This document shows, piece after piece, positions 43,795-54,290 of a stretch of 64,000 nt of DNA (positions are counted from its first letter, which is position 1; each line of letters begins with the position of its first letter). This DNA is from Fragum whitleyi (lineage: Eukaryota; Mollusca; Bivalvia; Cardiida; Cardiidae). Where the stretch lies: assembly GCA_948146395.1 (NCBI GenBank), contig OX411543.1, positions 26,800,026-26,864,025 of the forward strand, given 5' to 3'. The notes beneath the pieces are model-generated. The model was not told where the DNA came from and searched no databases. It worked only from the letters and a program-made list of their open reading frames with translations. Position numbers and translations under genes: made by a program.

Positions 43795-43875
43795 TATATA
43801 CAGAGTACACACTAAAGACTCTTGTCAGACTGTGCACGTGCACAGGCTGACATGAATCTTTGCTGTGTGCACATT
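43795..43875. repeat. Hairpin related to GTGACC/GGGACC MITE core
   Basis: AAGACTCTTGTCAGACTGTGCACGTGCACAGGCTGACATGAATCTT is a quasi-palindrome of the TCAGACTGCGCAG type also at 14.29 and 1.05 kb. Confidence 0.5.
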
Positions 43876-44704
43876 TGAAATTGTCGAAAATACTATGCAC
43901 GGGCTCAAATACTCATATACATCTTTTACAAGTATCTTCCTAAAGACATAACTTCCAGAATACATAACAAGATGTTCGTTATGTTTCAATTGTGTCTGTA
44001 TACGTACGCAGTAGTGGCCTGTCTTTTGTCCAAACATTGAATATTTGTGACAACATATTGACCATTAGCCCACTTCTTTTCCACAGTAGATTGTTATTGG
44101 CCAACACATTGTAGTTTCTGTTTATACTCCGTTTTTTTTTCAGAGATGCTTGTAAACTAGACATTTATAGATATACGAGTTTGAGTTATTGATCAAATGT
44201 TATTTTTCTCTATTCCTGTACTCATTTATCACTCATTCAATCTTTGTATCCATCTCGGTACAATGACGTCGTGATGTATCCCAAAAGGTCTTTTCCTAGA
44301 AAATTCCTAACAAAAATGTGCATTACTTGTAATTATTCACAGGAAAAAGAAACATTTTTTCCAAAAAAAATATATTAATATTTCATAAGATGATGACAAG
44401 CCACGCCTTTGATATACGAGTATTGCGTCCAATCAAAATTCCTTGATGAAATCTAAAAAAAATACCTTATCAACAGTACATTCTCTAAGACTCCTAATAA
44501 AGGGGAATTTTTATTTATGCTACTTATGTTGGATGATTGTTTTCCGGAATGTGAGCTATGATCAATTGTTTGTCCAAATTGGTTATATTTGTCGTTGCAT
44601 TTTAGGATAACAAGTGAAAATTCTATTTGTGCAAAAAAATAAAAACACTTTCTCCGTCTCAAAAGAAGATGTAACCTTGAATAAAAGAACAAGTTAGCAC
44701 AACG
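43876..44704. other. No gene recognised
   Basis: Several 60-79 codon minus-strand frames without known domains. Confidence 0.45.
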
Positions 44705-45103
44705 CTAAATTAACAATGTGAATGACTTTTAAATGATTTCGAAAAGAAATTGATTGAGTTTGACGAACGAATTTTGGTTCAAGTCAAAGGGAGATAATTT
44801 ATTATCAATTGGTCAAAATTAGCGGTACTTTATTACCTCCCTTATACAATATGTACTTACTTATCTGTTTGTTGGTTTTCACGGACTTATCAGACGCTTA
44901 AGACACGACACAAAACCATTTAATATATTGATCGAATATGAATGAAGTTGTTGATCAATCTGATCAAACTTGGAGGTTTTCGACAATTTTTGAGTGTTAA
45001 TGATTTGAGCGAGTTTTTGGAATGAACGAATGGAGCGCTAAAAGAGTGACTTTTACTGGTTTTGGTCGAGGGGAGTGTCAATTTTACGATGTGATTGACT
45101 GTT
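44705..45103. mobile_element. CAGTTAA-end MITE, diverged copy
   Basis: Left AAATTAACAATGTGAATGAC, internal palindrome AGGGAGATAATTTATTATCA...TTATTACCTCCC, right GTCAATTTTACGATGTGATTGACTGTT. More diverged than the other full-length copies. Confidence 0.68.
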
Positions 45104-45217
45104 AAAGAACAGCGATTATTGTAGCCGAGATAGTCTGTCCCATCACACGAATGGTGACCAGCGACAGAGGGGGTATTTTGAATTAAAGATCAAATTGTTT
45201 TTATAATTATAGCACAA

Positions 45218-45312
45218 ACTCTATGTTGTTGGTACTCATTTGAATCGTCTCGTGGAGACGATTCAAACGAGTACCCACAATATAGGGTTTCATTGAGAAA
45301 TAAAGATTTTAG
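45218..45312. mobile_element. GTACTCATTTGAATCG foldback, copy 3
   Basis: Perfect inner stem TTTGAATCGTCTCGTGGAGACGATTCAAACGAG, then GTACCCACAATATAGGGTTT CATTGAGAAATAAAGATTTT. Confidence 0.72.
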
Positions 45313-45614
45313 ACTGGGTTCACCCCCTCTTATCTGCATCACTGTATAGCTATCTAGAATATCCTCAAAGCTCATATCTTAAATAAAGATATAAACTAAA
45401 ACAGGCCAATCAGATTTGGTTGTTTTATAAAAGGGCAACACATTAGAAATCTTACTAAATTCAGAAGAGTCTTTTGCCAGCTAAAAAGTTTCGACCCCTT
45501 GGCACTCTGCTCAGTCCACGCAGGCTGTCCATATTTGAAAATCGAAACTTGTCCCTTTTCGATATATAGAACTCAAACTAAAGAGTTTGACCCAGTTGGT
45601 TTGTCGATTTTAAA

Positions 45615-46262
45615 TATACTCTTCAAAAAAGTTCTTTGACACTGATTAAACATACGATTTTTCTGAATTCATGTAAAAACTTCGATATTTTTTATTAATT
45701 TGTGAACAGTAATTGTAATTAATGAATATCACATGCATTGTCATGAAATACTCGATAGCGTTTCTGGATAGAGACGTCAACATCAAATTACCCAAAATCC
45801 GACTTTCTTATTCAGCACGTGCAATTTCAGATTCATTCGAGAGTCCTGGTAGCTCTCCATTAAGTTGTGGATGAAATGCCACAACTTGATTGATTTTGAA
45901 ATTGAACATCTAGTCACACGACTGTAATGAAAACATGTGAAGCAAACGGAGGAACAACGTCATAAAGTTATGGGTCGCTCCAAGGCAGGCTCTATAATAC
46001 AAGCCGTTGCAATTGACTATGTTGTTTCCGGACAGATTTTCTCTTACCTCTGGTACCACTTTACGGTGTCTCATAGCGTTATGTATAGAGTTAGACCAGT
46101 CTGACCCTGGATAACAATATCATTCGGGACGTCGAATACCGCAACGATATTTAGGATATTTTACTCTAACTGTCATTTCAACGACGACTCAGGTCTCCAG
46201 TCAAAAAAGGATCTTCGGTGAGAAAGTGTTGAACCAGATACGTATGGCGCGCGAACGGGGTC
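45615..46262 (+). mobile_element. Internally deleted Tc1/mariner element, copy 2
   Basis: Left terminal repeat ATACTCTTCAAAAAAGTTCT TTGACA. The plus strand at about 45960-46110 translates to a readable helix-turn-helix start, GRSKAGSIIQAVAIDYVV then SGQIFSYLWYHFTVSHSVMY, comparable to the Tc1 N-terminal DNA-binding domain. The right end is replaced by the GGTATACC array, so the element is 3'-truncated. Confidence 0.75.
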
Positions 46263-46267
46263 AAAAG

Positions 46268-46485
46268 TCAAACTACCGCTATACCCACAAAATAATGGAG
46301 GTATACCCATAAAAATGAGGGTATACCTACATATTTTTATCGGTATACCGATAAAAATGGAGCTACACCTACAAATTGGGGGTAAACCGCCATAATTATT
46401 ACCGGTATACCTACAATATTAAGCGGTACACCGGTATTATTATGGGTGTACCTATAATAATGAGGGTATACCTATAATTTTTCCG
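46268..46485. repeat. GGTATACC phrase array
   Basis: About eleven imperfect units of 17-26 bp such as GAGGGTATACCTACATATTTTTATC. Many carry the palindrome GGTATACC or variants (GCTATACCC, GGTACACCGG, GGTAAACCGCC) with AT-rich spacers. Both orientations are mixed because the core is self-complementary. Confidence 0.75.
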
Positions 46486-47644
46486 ACAACCAATCAGAGA
46501 AGGCGTTTTATGCAGCATTTTCTATCACAGTCACGGGCGTTTTTCGGAAGTATTTCGGAATGAAAAAACTCAAATTTACCAAAGAATAATGTAAATGTTT
46601 TATAATTGAGTTAGTAGAATATCATAAAATAATGATTGAGTATTTATTGTGTTTTCCTACCTTTTACACATTTTTTTTTATAATTCATTAGTGTTCCCGT
46701 GACGTCACACGCACTTGTTATGTTATCCGATTCAAGTTTAACTTTATAAAATAAAGATATAAATAGGCGATTTTTTCGTGATAATTCTAGTGTCAAAAAA
46801 GGGATATATTTGAAAGATTCCTGTTTGAAAACAAACAATATGTAAAAATAAACAAACAAAACAAAAGATCCATTATGTATATAATTGCTATGAATAACAT
46901 CAAGTATCCGATTTTTTTAAATGAGCCATTTATCCACTTATTTCACATCTTTTTAAATCAACGATCACTTCTAAATTAACTGACCATGGGAATTTTATCC
47001 AATAGGAGCAAATATGTGTGAAACAAAAATATAATAGCATTGATTGGACAATTAAAGTCTGACCAATTTCCTGTGTATACCTGTCATCGAGTTTTATGAC
47101 ACTCGATATTTCAATAGCTTACCTTAAACATTACTGTAGAAATGAATAAATGATTTAATATCAACAGGGCTGTTAGATATCTTAATCTATTAAAAAAATA
47201 AAAATAAAAAAAGACGTTATATATTTACACATAAATAAAAAGATCATAAAATCAATCGGAATGATTGATCGATAGATAATTCTTTTTATTAATCGATATT
47301 TGAAGACAATTCGAAGACATTGAGATTACTACAACATTTTTTATTTATTTATTATTATTATCATTATTATTTTTTTTCGATTAGTGCGAAATTCAATGTA
47401 GTAAAAAATGCCAGAAAGAAATGTGCCAAAGGTAAAAATATCAGATATATGTTTCACTAGATTGGTAATCAAAATGACATTTATGTAATTTGTATCCCTT
47501 GCATTTTTAGTTGCTTGGACACTGGTTTCATTCCCCGATGAGAACAACTTTTAGTACGCAGTAATTGTCTATGCGCCCGTAAAGCCATTACTCCATGGAA
47601 CTGCATAACTGCAGAAAATATTTTATTTGATCATTTAATATCAT
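46486..47644. other. No gene; one TGACGTCA
   Basis: AT-rich. TGACGTCA at 46700-46707. No coding homology in the 68-71 codon minus-strand frames. Confidence 0.45.
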
Positions 47645-47860
47645 TATGTAATAAGATATGAAGAGAATATTTCTTTGAATTCATGGAGGTATTGAGAGAT
47701 TTTTTTTTTAATTTATTGAGGCATGGCACCAAAACTACTATCACTTTACGTATGAATCAGCTTCGAGATTTCATACAAAATGATTTTGTTTTTAGTTTCC
47801 TACCCAAATATTTCATATCCCAATAAATTTTAAAAACAATTTATATGATTTTTTAAGTTA
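47645..47860. mobile_element. TTTAGTTTCAT foldback, degraded copy
   Basis: AAGATATGAAGAGAATATTT, then CGTATGAATCAGCTTCGAGATTTCATAC and TGTTTTTAGTTTCCTACCC. An A/T-rich insertion disturbs the arms. Confidence 0.45.
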
Positions 47861-49065
47861 AATACATGTCCCTGTAAGGTTGTCTAGTTCGATAATGATT
47901 ACGAAAAGAAAAATATTCACTATGATGATTTAAAAGGAAATTGAATAAGTCTAATTTCAATACCCCAATAAGAAAAAATGAATAAATAAAAAAATATCAC
48001 AAAAAGGATGAATCATTTAGCGCACAATATTTTTGACATTTCCAGATGTATCTAAACGAAGTTTTTCCATGTGATTGTACGAAAAAATAATATTTTATGT
48101 AAAATGTGAAACGATTTATGATAATAATTTTGATAATTAAACGCTGCAGCGAAACATTTTGAAAACTGGCTATAAAATTCGCGTAATGTAGAAATTATGT
48201 CCACACAGATTTTCACTGTTTATTTTGTTGTATATTGCGTATTATTATTTTGGACCACATTATCGAAAACTAGAAAAAAAATATATCTTTATTTTGAAAT
48301 TTCACAAAATTTAATCAATTACTGGTAAAGATATTGAGAAAACTTTCTGAAATTTCACGCCGATTTTTCGCTAAAATTTGACGTTTTACAACTTTTGAAT
48401 TGTTAAATAAATCTCTATCAATTGATTCTTATTTCTCTGACAAACGTCTTAGTTCATATTTTAAGTTAACGAACCTTGTCGCGCAAACATATATATTCTC
48501 AACATTTTTCACGAACTATTTTACGAATTTTAAGGGTCTAAAGGAAATCCACTTACACATAATTTGTTACGTTTTACAGACGTAATTTTAGAGTTTGCGT
48601 GGCAAAGAAGCTTAATTTAACGAGAATTTGATTTCCTTAAGTTCACGTAACGAATATTCTTTAAAAGTATGCCTTCTTGTTGTTCATTTGGTATAAAGAA
48701 CATAAAAATCGACTCACAGGTTTGGAAGAAAAAGCAGATTGAACTTGATTGGAGACGTACGATTTCAAATGTTAATCATTACCGTGCGCGACGTCTCAGT
48801 AAAAGGGGAAATTCAAAAGCAATCCGTATTGGAATACACAAAAATATTTGGCTAAAGGTTAAGTGTATAAATACTTATAGAAACTGTCTCCTTTCCTCAC
48901 AAACTTTTGTAAATGTCAAAATAACTGAATCTCGAAAGTAAACTTCTCGTGTGGACAATGAGTTAATTAAGAAAAAAAATAATTACGAAAGTAAATGGTC
49001 ACATATAACTTTATTTCCTCTCATAATAGATGTTTTGTCAAAAAGATCCTACTTTGAAAATATAG
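47861..49065. other. 1.2 kb without recognised gene
   Basis: Strongly AT-rich. The plus-strand frame at 48669-48941 (90 codons, basic) has no recognisable domain, and no splice context was established. Confidence 0.4.
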
Positions 49066-49150
49066 TGGCCATATCCTTCGTGGCCAAACCGTCATGACCA
49101 AAACGCCCTAGCCAAAAGACCCTAGCAAAAACGTCCATGGGCAAAACGCA
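49066..49150. repeat. One-sided GACCAAAACGCCCTAG phrase array
   Basis: Five or so units: GGCCAAACCGTCAT, GACCAAAACGCCCTA, GCCAAAAGACCCTA, GCAAAAACGTCCATG, GGCAAAACGC. Same style as the arms of the foldback element at 49455, but no inverted mate was found. Confidence 0.6.
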
Positions 49151-49454
49151 GGTACATTCATTGAACAATGAAATAAATTGTCTTATATGATATGTACCAG
49201 TATCTTATTATTTTGGCTTCTAAGAAACGCATGCAAATCCAGCAACACTCATTATAAAATGAAACTGCGGAGAATTTTTGGTTTGAAATATTTCGAAAAT
49301 GTATCAAAACTTCCATTCATTGTATTATGTCGGATTCATTATGTATACAAATGAAAACAATGTTGAAAATAAATAGGTGCATTGATAAATATTAAGAAAA
49401 GGTTTGTTTATTCATTCATTTAATATAAAGCACGAGTTAAACTAGCTGTCTGCA

Positions 49455-50287
49455 ACGGGGTACGGACAAAACCCCACCAGGACAAAACCCCATCGGACAA
49501 AACTCCACCAGGACAAAAACCCATCATTATATTTGGCAAGTAGGACAAAACTCCACCATTTTTTCATATGAATATATTGAGTGGAATCTATAGTGATTCA
49601 ATTATATTTTCATACAATTAATGTTTTTAATAATTTCATCAAACTCATTTAAATAGTTTGTTTTCTTCAGATTTTGACTCCTTCTTTACTTTGTTAAAAC
49701 AGTGATTGTGAAAAATTCCATTTACTTATTTAATAGTTATTTCCTTTAAACTATAAAACAGTAAACATCTTGTTTTATAGTTGGTTTAATATCTGACAAA
49801 GATAAGCGTTACGCGCAGACTGTAAATCTAAAGGTACCAGGTTCAATTCAAAATGAAGGAATCATCATTTCCGACTTTTTGCCCCCCACCAATGGGATGA
49901 TGATCGTTATCATGCGGGAAAGCAGCTGGAGGATTGAAAAGGACGTAATGGTAGTTCTGGTGTGAGTAATATCATCAATTCATTATTAGGTGCTCCAGTC
50001 ATATAAAACCGGTGTAAAAATCTCATTCAAACAAAGAAACAAATCACTTAAAGGTTTTTTTGCTTCATTTTAAACTTTATATTTATAAGGTACATTCTAA
50101 TTGTCCTTTGCAATACTCTTAAAAATGGAATTGTGTGGTAAAGGAATAACAGAATTAAATGAACAAAAAAAACATACTTTTAAATAGCACTTACACTTTC
50201 AACTCTTACACTAAATATGTATTGGTGGGGTTTTGTCTGGTGAGGTTTTGTACCGGTGGGGTTTGTCCTGGCGGGGTTTTGTCCTAC
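49455..50287. mobile_element. Foldback element with GGACAAAACCCC phrase arrays
   Basis: The left array at about 49462-49558 has five units (GGACAAAACCCCACCA, GGACAAAACCCCATC, GGACAAAACTCCACCA). The inverted right array at about 50224-50285 has four units (GGTGGGGTTTTGTCTGG, GGTGAGGTTTTGTACC, GGTGGGGTTTGTCCTGG, CGGGGTTTTGTCCT). A SINE (49780-50047) is inserted inside. No coding capacity. Confidence 0.78.
49780..50047 (+). mobile_element. tRNA-derived SINE, copy 4
   Basis: Plus-strand copy: tRNA-like head (ATAAGCGTTACGCGC A-box region, AGGTTCAATTC B box near 49838). The body contains GGCGGG-type segments diverged from copies 1-3 but ends ATTAGGTGCTCCAGTCATAT, the complement of the 3' body of the other copies. 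Tail CAAACAAAGAAACAAATC. Lies inside the GGACAAAACCCC foldback element, so it inserted later. Confidence 0.75.
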
Positions 50288-50608
50288 ATTTGTCTGCAAC
50301 ATATTTGAATTCTCAAATATTGCGTTGAAGATAGAACAACATGTAATTCCAGCGTTATATACATGTACATATAATTAACTTTTTATCTCCATCCGAACCC
50401 GATTAAATTTCCAAGTGTGAAATTAATGAATATACAAACTAATTTTCTATATGGGTGTATAATTAGGTGAAAAGCCAGAGTGTAAAAAAAGTCAATCAAA
50501 AATACGGACATACGGACGGATAAAAAGATGGACCAAAAGACCGAAAATTAAGTAAGAAATCTCACTGAATGTCACGCAGTTGTTAACACCACTATTCCCC
50601 CACAAAAC
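50288..50608. other. No gene recognised
   Basis: Unique-looking DNA; short GGACATACGGACGGAT run at 50507. Confidence 0.45.
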
Positions 50609-51182
50609 CTAAAGCCTAGGTTACATTTGCCACGGTCGCCGTACGATATCGCAGTCTACCATTTTTTGTATGATATGTTTGACATCGTACGATTTTATTT
50701 TCTACGGCGTATGTGTTCACAAAATCGTGCGTGGGTCCGCACGGATTTTCATAAAACTGTTACAAGAATCATTGGGGTGCCCGTACGGCGATCTCAAGTT
50801 AATCGTGCGATCATCGCACGAAGTCCGTGCGATTTATCAATTATTTGCACTGTTAACCTTGCAGCCGACGTACGATCATCGTACGGTACCCACGGGGGGA
50901 TCGTACAATGATCCGTCAAAGACTTATAGGCAAAACATCGCACGGTCGCCGTGCGGCGATCGTGTGATGCCTCTACGACATGTACACAGGGCACGGTCTC
51001 CGCGCGGTCTTGCGATTTTGTTAAAAAAAACTTGTATTACTTTTTTTTCATACAAAATCGCAAGTGTCCATGGCACCTGTTAAACCGTGCGATGATCGCA
51101 CGGACACCGTAAGCCGCCGCACGGGCACCGGCGAGGATACGGGCGCCGTTCGGGCCCCGTAAGCTTAATGTAACTAGGTTTA
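50609..51182. mobile_element. CpG-rich CCGTGCGATC phrase element, copy 1
   Basis: Ends AAAGCCTAGGTTACATTTG and TAATGTAACTAGGTTTA are inverted. The interior is unusually CpG-rich for the window and made of degenerate phrases such as CCGTGCGATC, GATCATCGCACG, CCGCACGGGCACCG and GTACGATCATCGTACGG. A long stem CTTGCGATTTTGT...ACAAAATCGCAAG spans about 51009-51063. The overlapping long frames on both strands follow from the stop-poor CpG composition and show no known domain. Confidence 0.75.
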
Positions 51183-51981
51183 ATTCCCGTCTCTACAATG
51201 GTTAGAAGTACATAGTTCTGTATGTTACACAAAGAAGCATTCTGACACACATTCTTATTAAAAAAATAATATTCGTGGATTTTCGGACTCGAATCCTCGT
51301 TCTTTACCTTGCCAACTAAGAAGAGATCATGACCTATCAACAATATGTATGCACACAAGACCATTAAGATCTTGCGTGTTAGACAAATTGATACATCAGA
51401 CATTTACTGAGCAAGTCCGTGGTTCATTTAGGACTAACATTCGAACTTTAATTTATATAAACTTTAATGCCGAAATTAGCAATGAGCGTGGGATACGAAA
51501 GCGCTGGCTAACTTAACCAAACAATTTACGTTTTCACAAGTTGCTCGATCCGGGGCGCTCGTGTTATTCTGCGAGGTGACACTCATGGCAAACTAAGTTT
51601 GTTGGGATGAATTAAATCCTGTCGATTATGAGAAAAATATAGGCTATTTTCACTTTACAAATCATCTTGAAAATAAGCTCTTGGTCCAGACATTCTTGCT
51701 GACTAGCTACTTATCATTTTCGGAAAGCGAGAGCCTACAATATCCTTAACGCAGGAGCTATCGTTTCAATATCCTTGAAGCAGGACTGGTTAAATCTGGT
51801 ATACTGCATGTGCAGATCCATATTTCTTTCAGATGTCAATTTGAAAATGAAGTTATATACAGTATTTACCAAAAGGCCAGCAAAATGACGCCACAACAGC
51901 TGAAACAAAGCTGTAGTTAGAAATATATTGCCCACCTAGTATTGAATTGAAGGACTGGAAGGGTCGAGTTTTGAATGTAAT
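51183..51981. other. No gene recognised
   Basis: Minus-strand frames of 66 and 107 codons; the longer runs into the CpG-rich element and has no known domain. Confidence 0.45.
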
Positions 51982-52287
51982 TACAGTGGGAGGGGGGGGG
52001 GGGGGGTTAATACAAATCGCCAATTTCGGCAACCTTTACGAAGTTAGTTTTTTATTTCCTCCCTGTAGGAAAAAACTTCATTGATCATTCATCTTTAAAA
52101 TTAACACCATCTCGTATAAAAGTGGAATGATTTGATCGATTTGAATAAAATGTTGATCGTTTTGAATGATTCGAAGTTTGTTTGAATGATTTCGGAGCGT
52201 TTTCGAGTGATCGGAAAGCGTCTTTGGAATGTTTGGATCGCCACTGAATGAGGATTGAGAGTAAATTTCACGATGTTATTAACTGTA
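51982..52287. mobile_element. CAGTTAA-end MITE, diverged copy with poly-G
   Basis: Starts TACAGTGGG followed by a 15 G run (51992-52006) and CCTCCCTGTAGG near 52060. The right end is AATTTCACGATGTTATTAACTGTA. Replaced left half. Confidence 0.6.
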
Positions 52288-53008
52288 ATTAACTAACATC
52301 TAAAATGCCTAACTAATACTTTTTTTATTGTTGCTATACTCTATAGTAAAGGAGTAGGCGGGGTACACTAACTGACTGTCTGTCTGTATATGTACACACC
52401 GTAGTAACAATCACTTCATTTATATGCCGTAAAAATGTTCCCGCATTTTGTGATATGTTAAATTTTTAATAAAGTCCCTTTCCTCTCTTTATTTACTCAA
52501 ACGCAAAAATAACTAGGCATTGTGTTTGTCAACATGTCAAATTTTCAGCTATTCAGTTTCGCTTGCGATGTATTTTGAACTACAAAAAAGAACTACACAA
52601 TTGATTGCGTATCCAGTACGACCTCTCAAGGCACAAATCTAATTTACAGTGATGAATGGACAGTACTTTGCAAGGATCAAATTTTGAATCAAATAAATAT
52701 CTGATAGATTTCTGTGCAAATACCGATAGCCTAATGCAACACTGTTGTATAAAAAATAAATGGTACTGAATGGTACAGCGTTGCCCTTAAAAAGAAATAG
52801 AAGTATAACTGGTCAAGATCCGGCCTGAAATTATGACCTCCCAGTTTAGTAACAACATCAATACCACCTGCACTAAACTGCCGCATGCATGATGTTTATT
52901 AATACATTTTCGTAAATCTGAACTTCGCGAGTTTAAAACGCATATGTCAACTAATAATAGGGATCAAAAGGAATATCTAACGAGTGCCGGGTCATTGTAG
53001 ATCAATAA
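52288..53008. other. No gene recognised
   Basis: AT-rich. No RNA or coding signal identified. Confidence 0.45.
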
Positions 53009-53836
53009 TATACTCTTCAAAAAAAAAAAGTTCTTTGACATCGATTAAAAATCGATTTTTTCATATAAAAAATATATTCTTCGATGGAAGTTGATTGTTT
53101 TGTAAACAGTGATTGTATTTCAAGAAATTCACGCATATTGTGATGAATACTCGATCGCGTTTCTGCATAACGACGTCAACGTCTAATTAAACAAAATCTT
53201 TTCTTCTCACATAGCACATGAAATTTCAGATTCAATGGATAGTGCTGAAAGTTCTCCATTGTGCTGTGAATGAAATGCCACTCCTAAATTGTCTTTAGAA
53301 TCAAACGTCTTTGCACAGATTTGAAATGAAATATGATTAAATGTACGAAGGAACAACGACATGATGCTAAAGGTCGCATTAAGGCAGGATTCACTAGACA
53401 AAAGCCGTTGTAAATGACTTTACTGTTTCGGGACACACTTTCTCCCACCTATAACATCACTTTAAAGCGACTCACTGCTTTATGAGCTAGGTAAGTCTGA
53501 CGCGTTAAAACAACGTTCGTCCAGCACGTCAAATATCGCAACGACGGTTTTTTCACTGGTACCGTAACCTCAAAGAACTTCTTAGTCTCTTGACGGCGTA
53601 AAAGCTCCGGATTAAAAATTGTAGAGCTAGATTCAAGAGGCCACGACACTTTCGACCTAACGGTGTTAATCGACGTCACCATTTCAAATCTTTGATCAGT
53701 AAACGTTTATTCTGATTTCATTTAGTGGAAAGAAGGCGGAGCTTCACATTCTTTGACTTACTTAAAAAATATGAACATATTTTTTGTCTTAATTAAAATA
53801 TGTATTCAATGCCAAAGAACTTTTTGAAGAGTATAT
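53009..53836 (+). mobile_element. Internally deleted Tc1/mariner element, copy 3
   Basis: TA-flanked terminal repeats ATACTCTTCAAAAAAAAAAA GTTCTTTGACA and CAAAGAACTTTTTGAAGAGTAT. In the plus strand at about 53369-53580 the reading GRIKAGFTRQ, then AVVNDFTVSGHTFSHL, HHFKATHCFMS and further degenerate sequence follows the N-terminal helix-turn-helix of Tc1-type transposases. The DDE/D catalytic region is absent, so it could only move with a transposase supplied elsewhere. Confidence 0.78.
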
Positions 53837-54043
53837 ATGACCTAAACCTAAACAAATTTGGTACCAAAGTTTGGATAATTTAATAATTTACAATATGGGA
53901 TGGTTCGTTTGGAAATTAAAGATTGTATCGATATGTGATATCTATTAAACTGCGAAGGGGTCAAAATAAAAAAATACAATCTGGGTTCGAACGAACTGAA
54001 ATGAGGTTTCAGACCCTGCAAAGGATGGATATGAAACAATTTC

Positions 54044-54290
54044 ATTAATACCGGGTATGTCCTAAATGTTGCGTATTACCAGTACAATACGACGTCTCAT
54101 TGGGTTGACGCAGCGTTATACGACCAACGGAGCAATGCGGTTCCATTCGACCCGCAAAGCCCAAAACTCCTGCAAAAATGTTAACATTTATGCCCAGTGC
54201 AGACGAGCAGCGCGATGACGTTGCGTCACTATACTTCAAACGTAAGGTCGTCTGGCTCGCATTGAAACGTCGCAGTAACGTCGGGCTTTT
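54044..54290 (-). pseudogene. Tc1-type transposase remnant, middle and C-terminus
   Basis: Minus-strand reading gives VSMRARRPYV, VTQRHRAARLHWA, then directly LQEFWALRVEWNRIAPLVV, NPMRRRIVLVIRN and, in another frame, GHTRY followed by a stop near 54044. These match in order the second half of the DNA-binding domain and the extreme C-terminus of Tc1-like transposases. The catalytic region between LHWA and LQEFW is deleted. The N-terminal part lies about 1 kb to the right (55300-55620). Confidence 0.82.

Noticed and set aside
48669..48941. 90-codon basic plus-strand frame
   Set aside because: No domain recognised; AT-rich surroundings without promoter or splice evidence.
49455..50287. Ordinary microsatellite
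   Set aside because: Units are inverted between the two ends and bound a defined element of about 830 bp, which slippage would not produce.
50609..51182. Long overlapping frames of 94, 137 and 107 codons
   Set aside because: They lie in a CpG-rich repeat on both strands at once; the composition is poor in stop codons. The second copy at 60.5 kb does not keep the frames.
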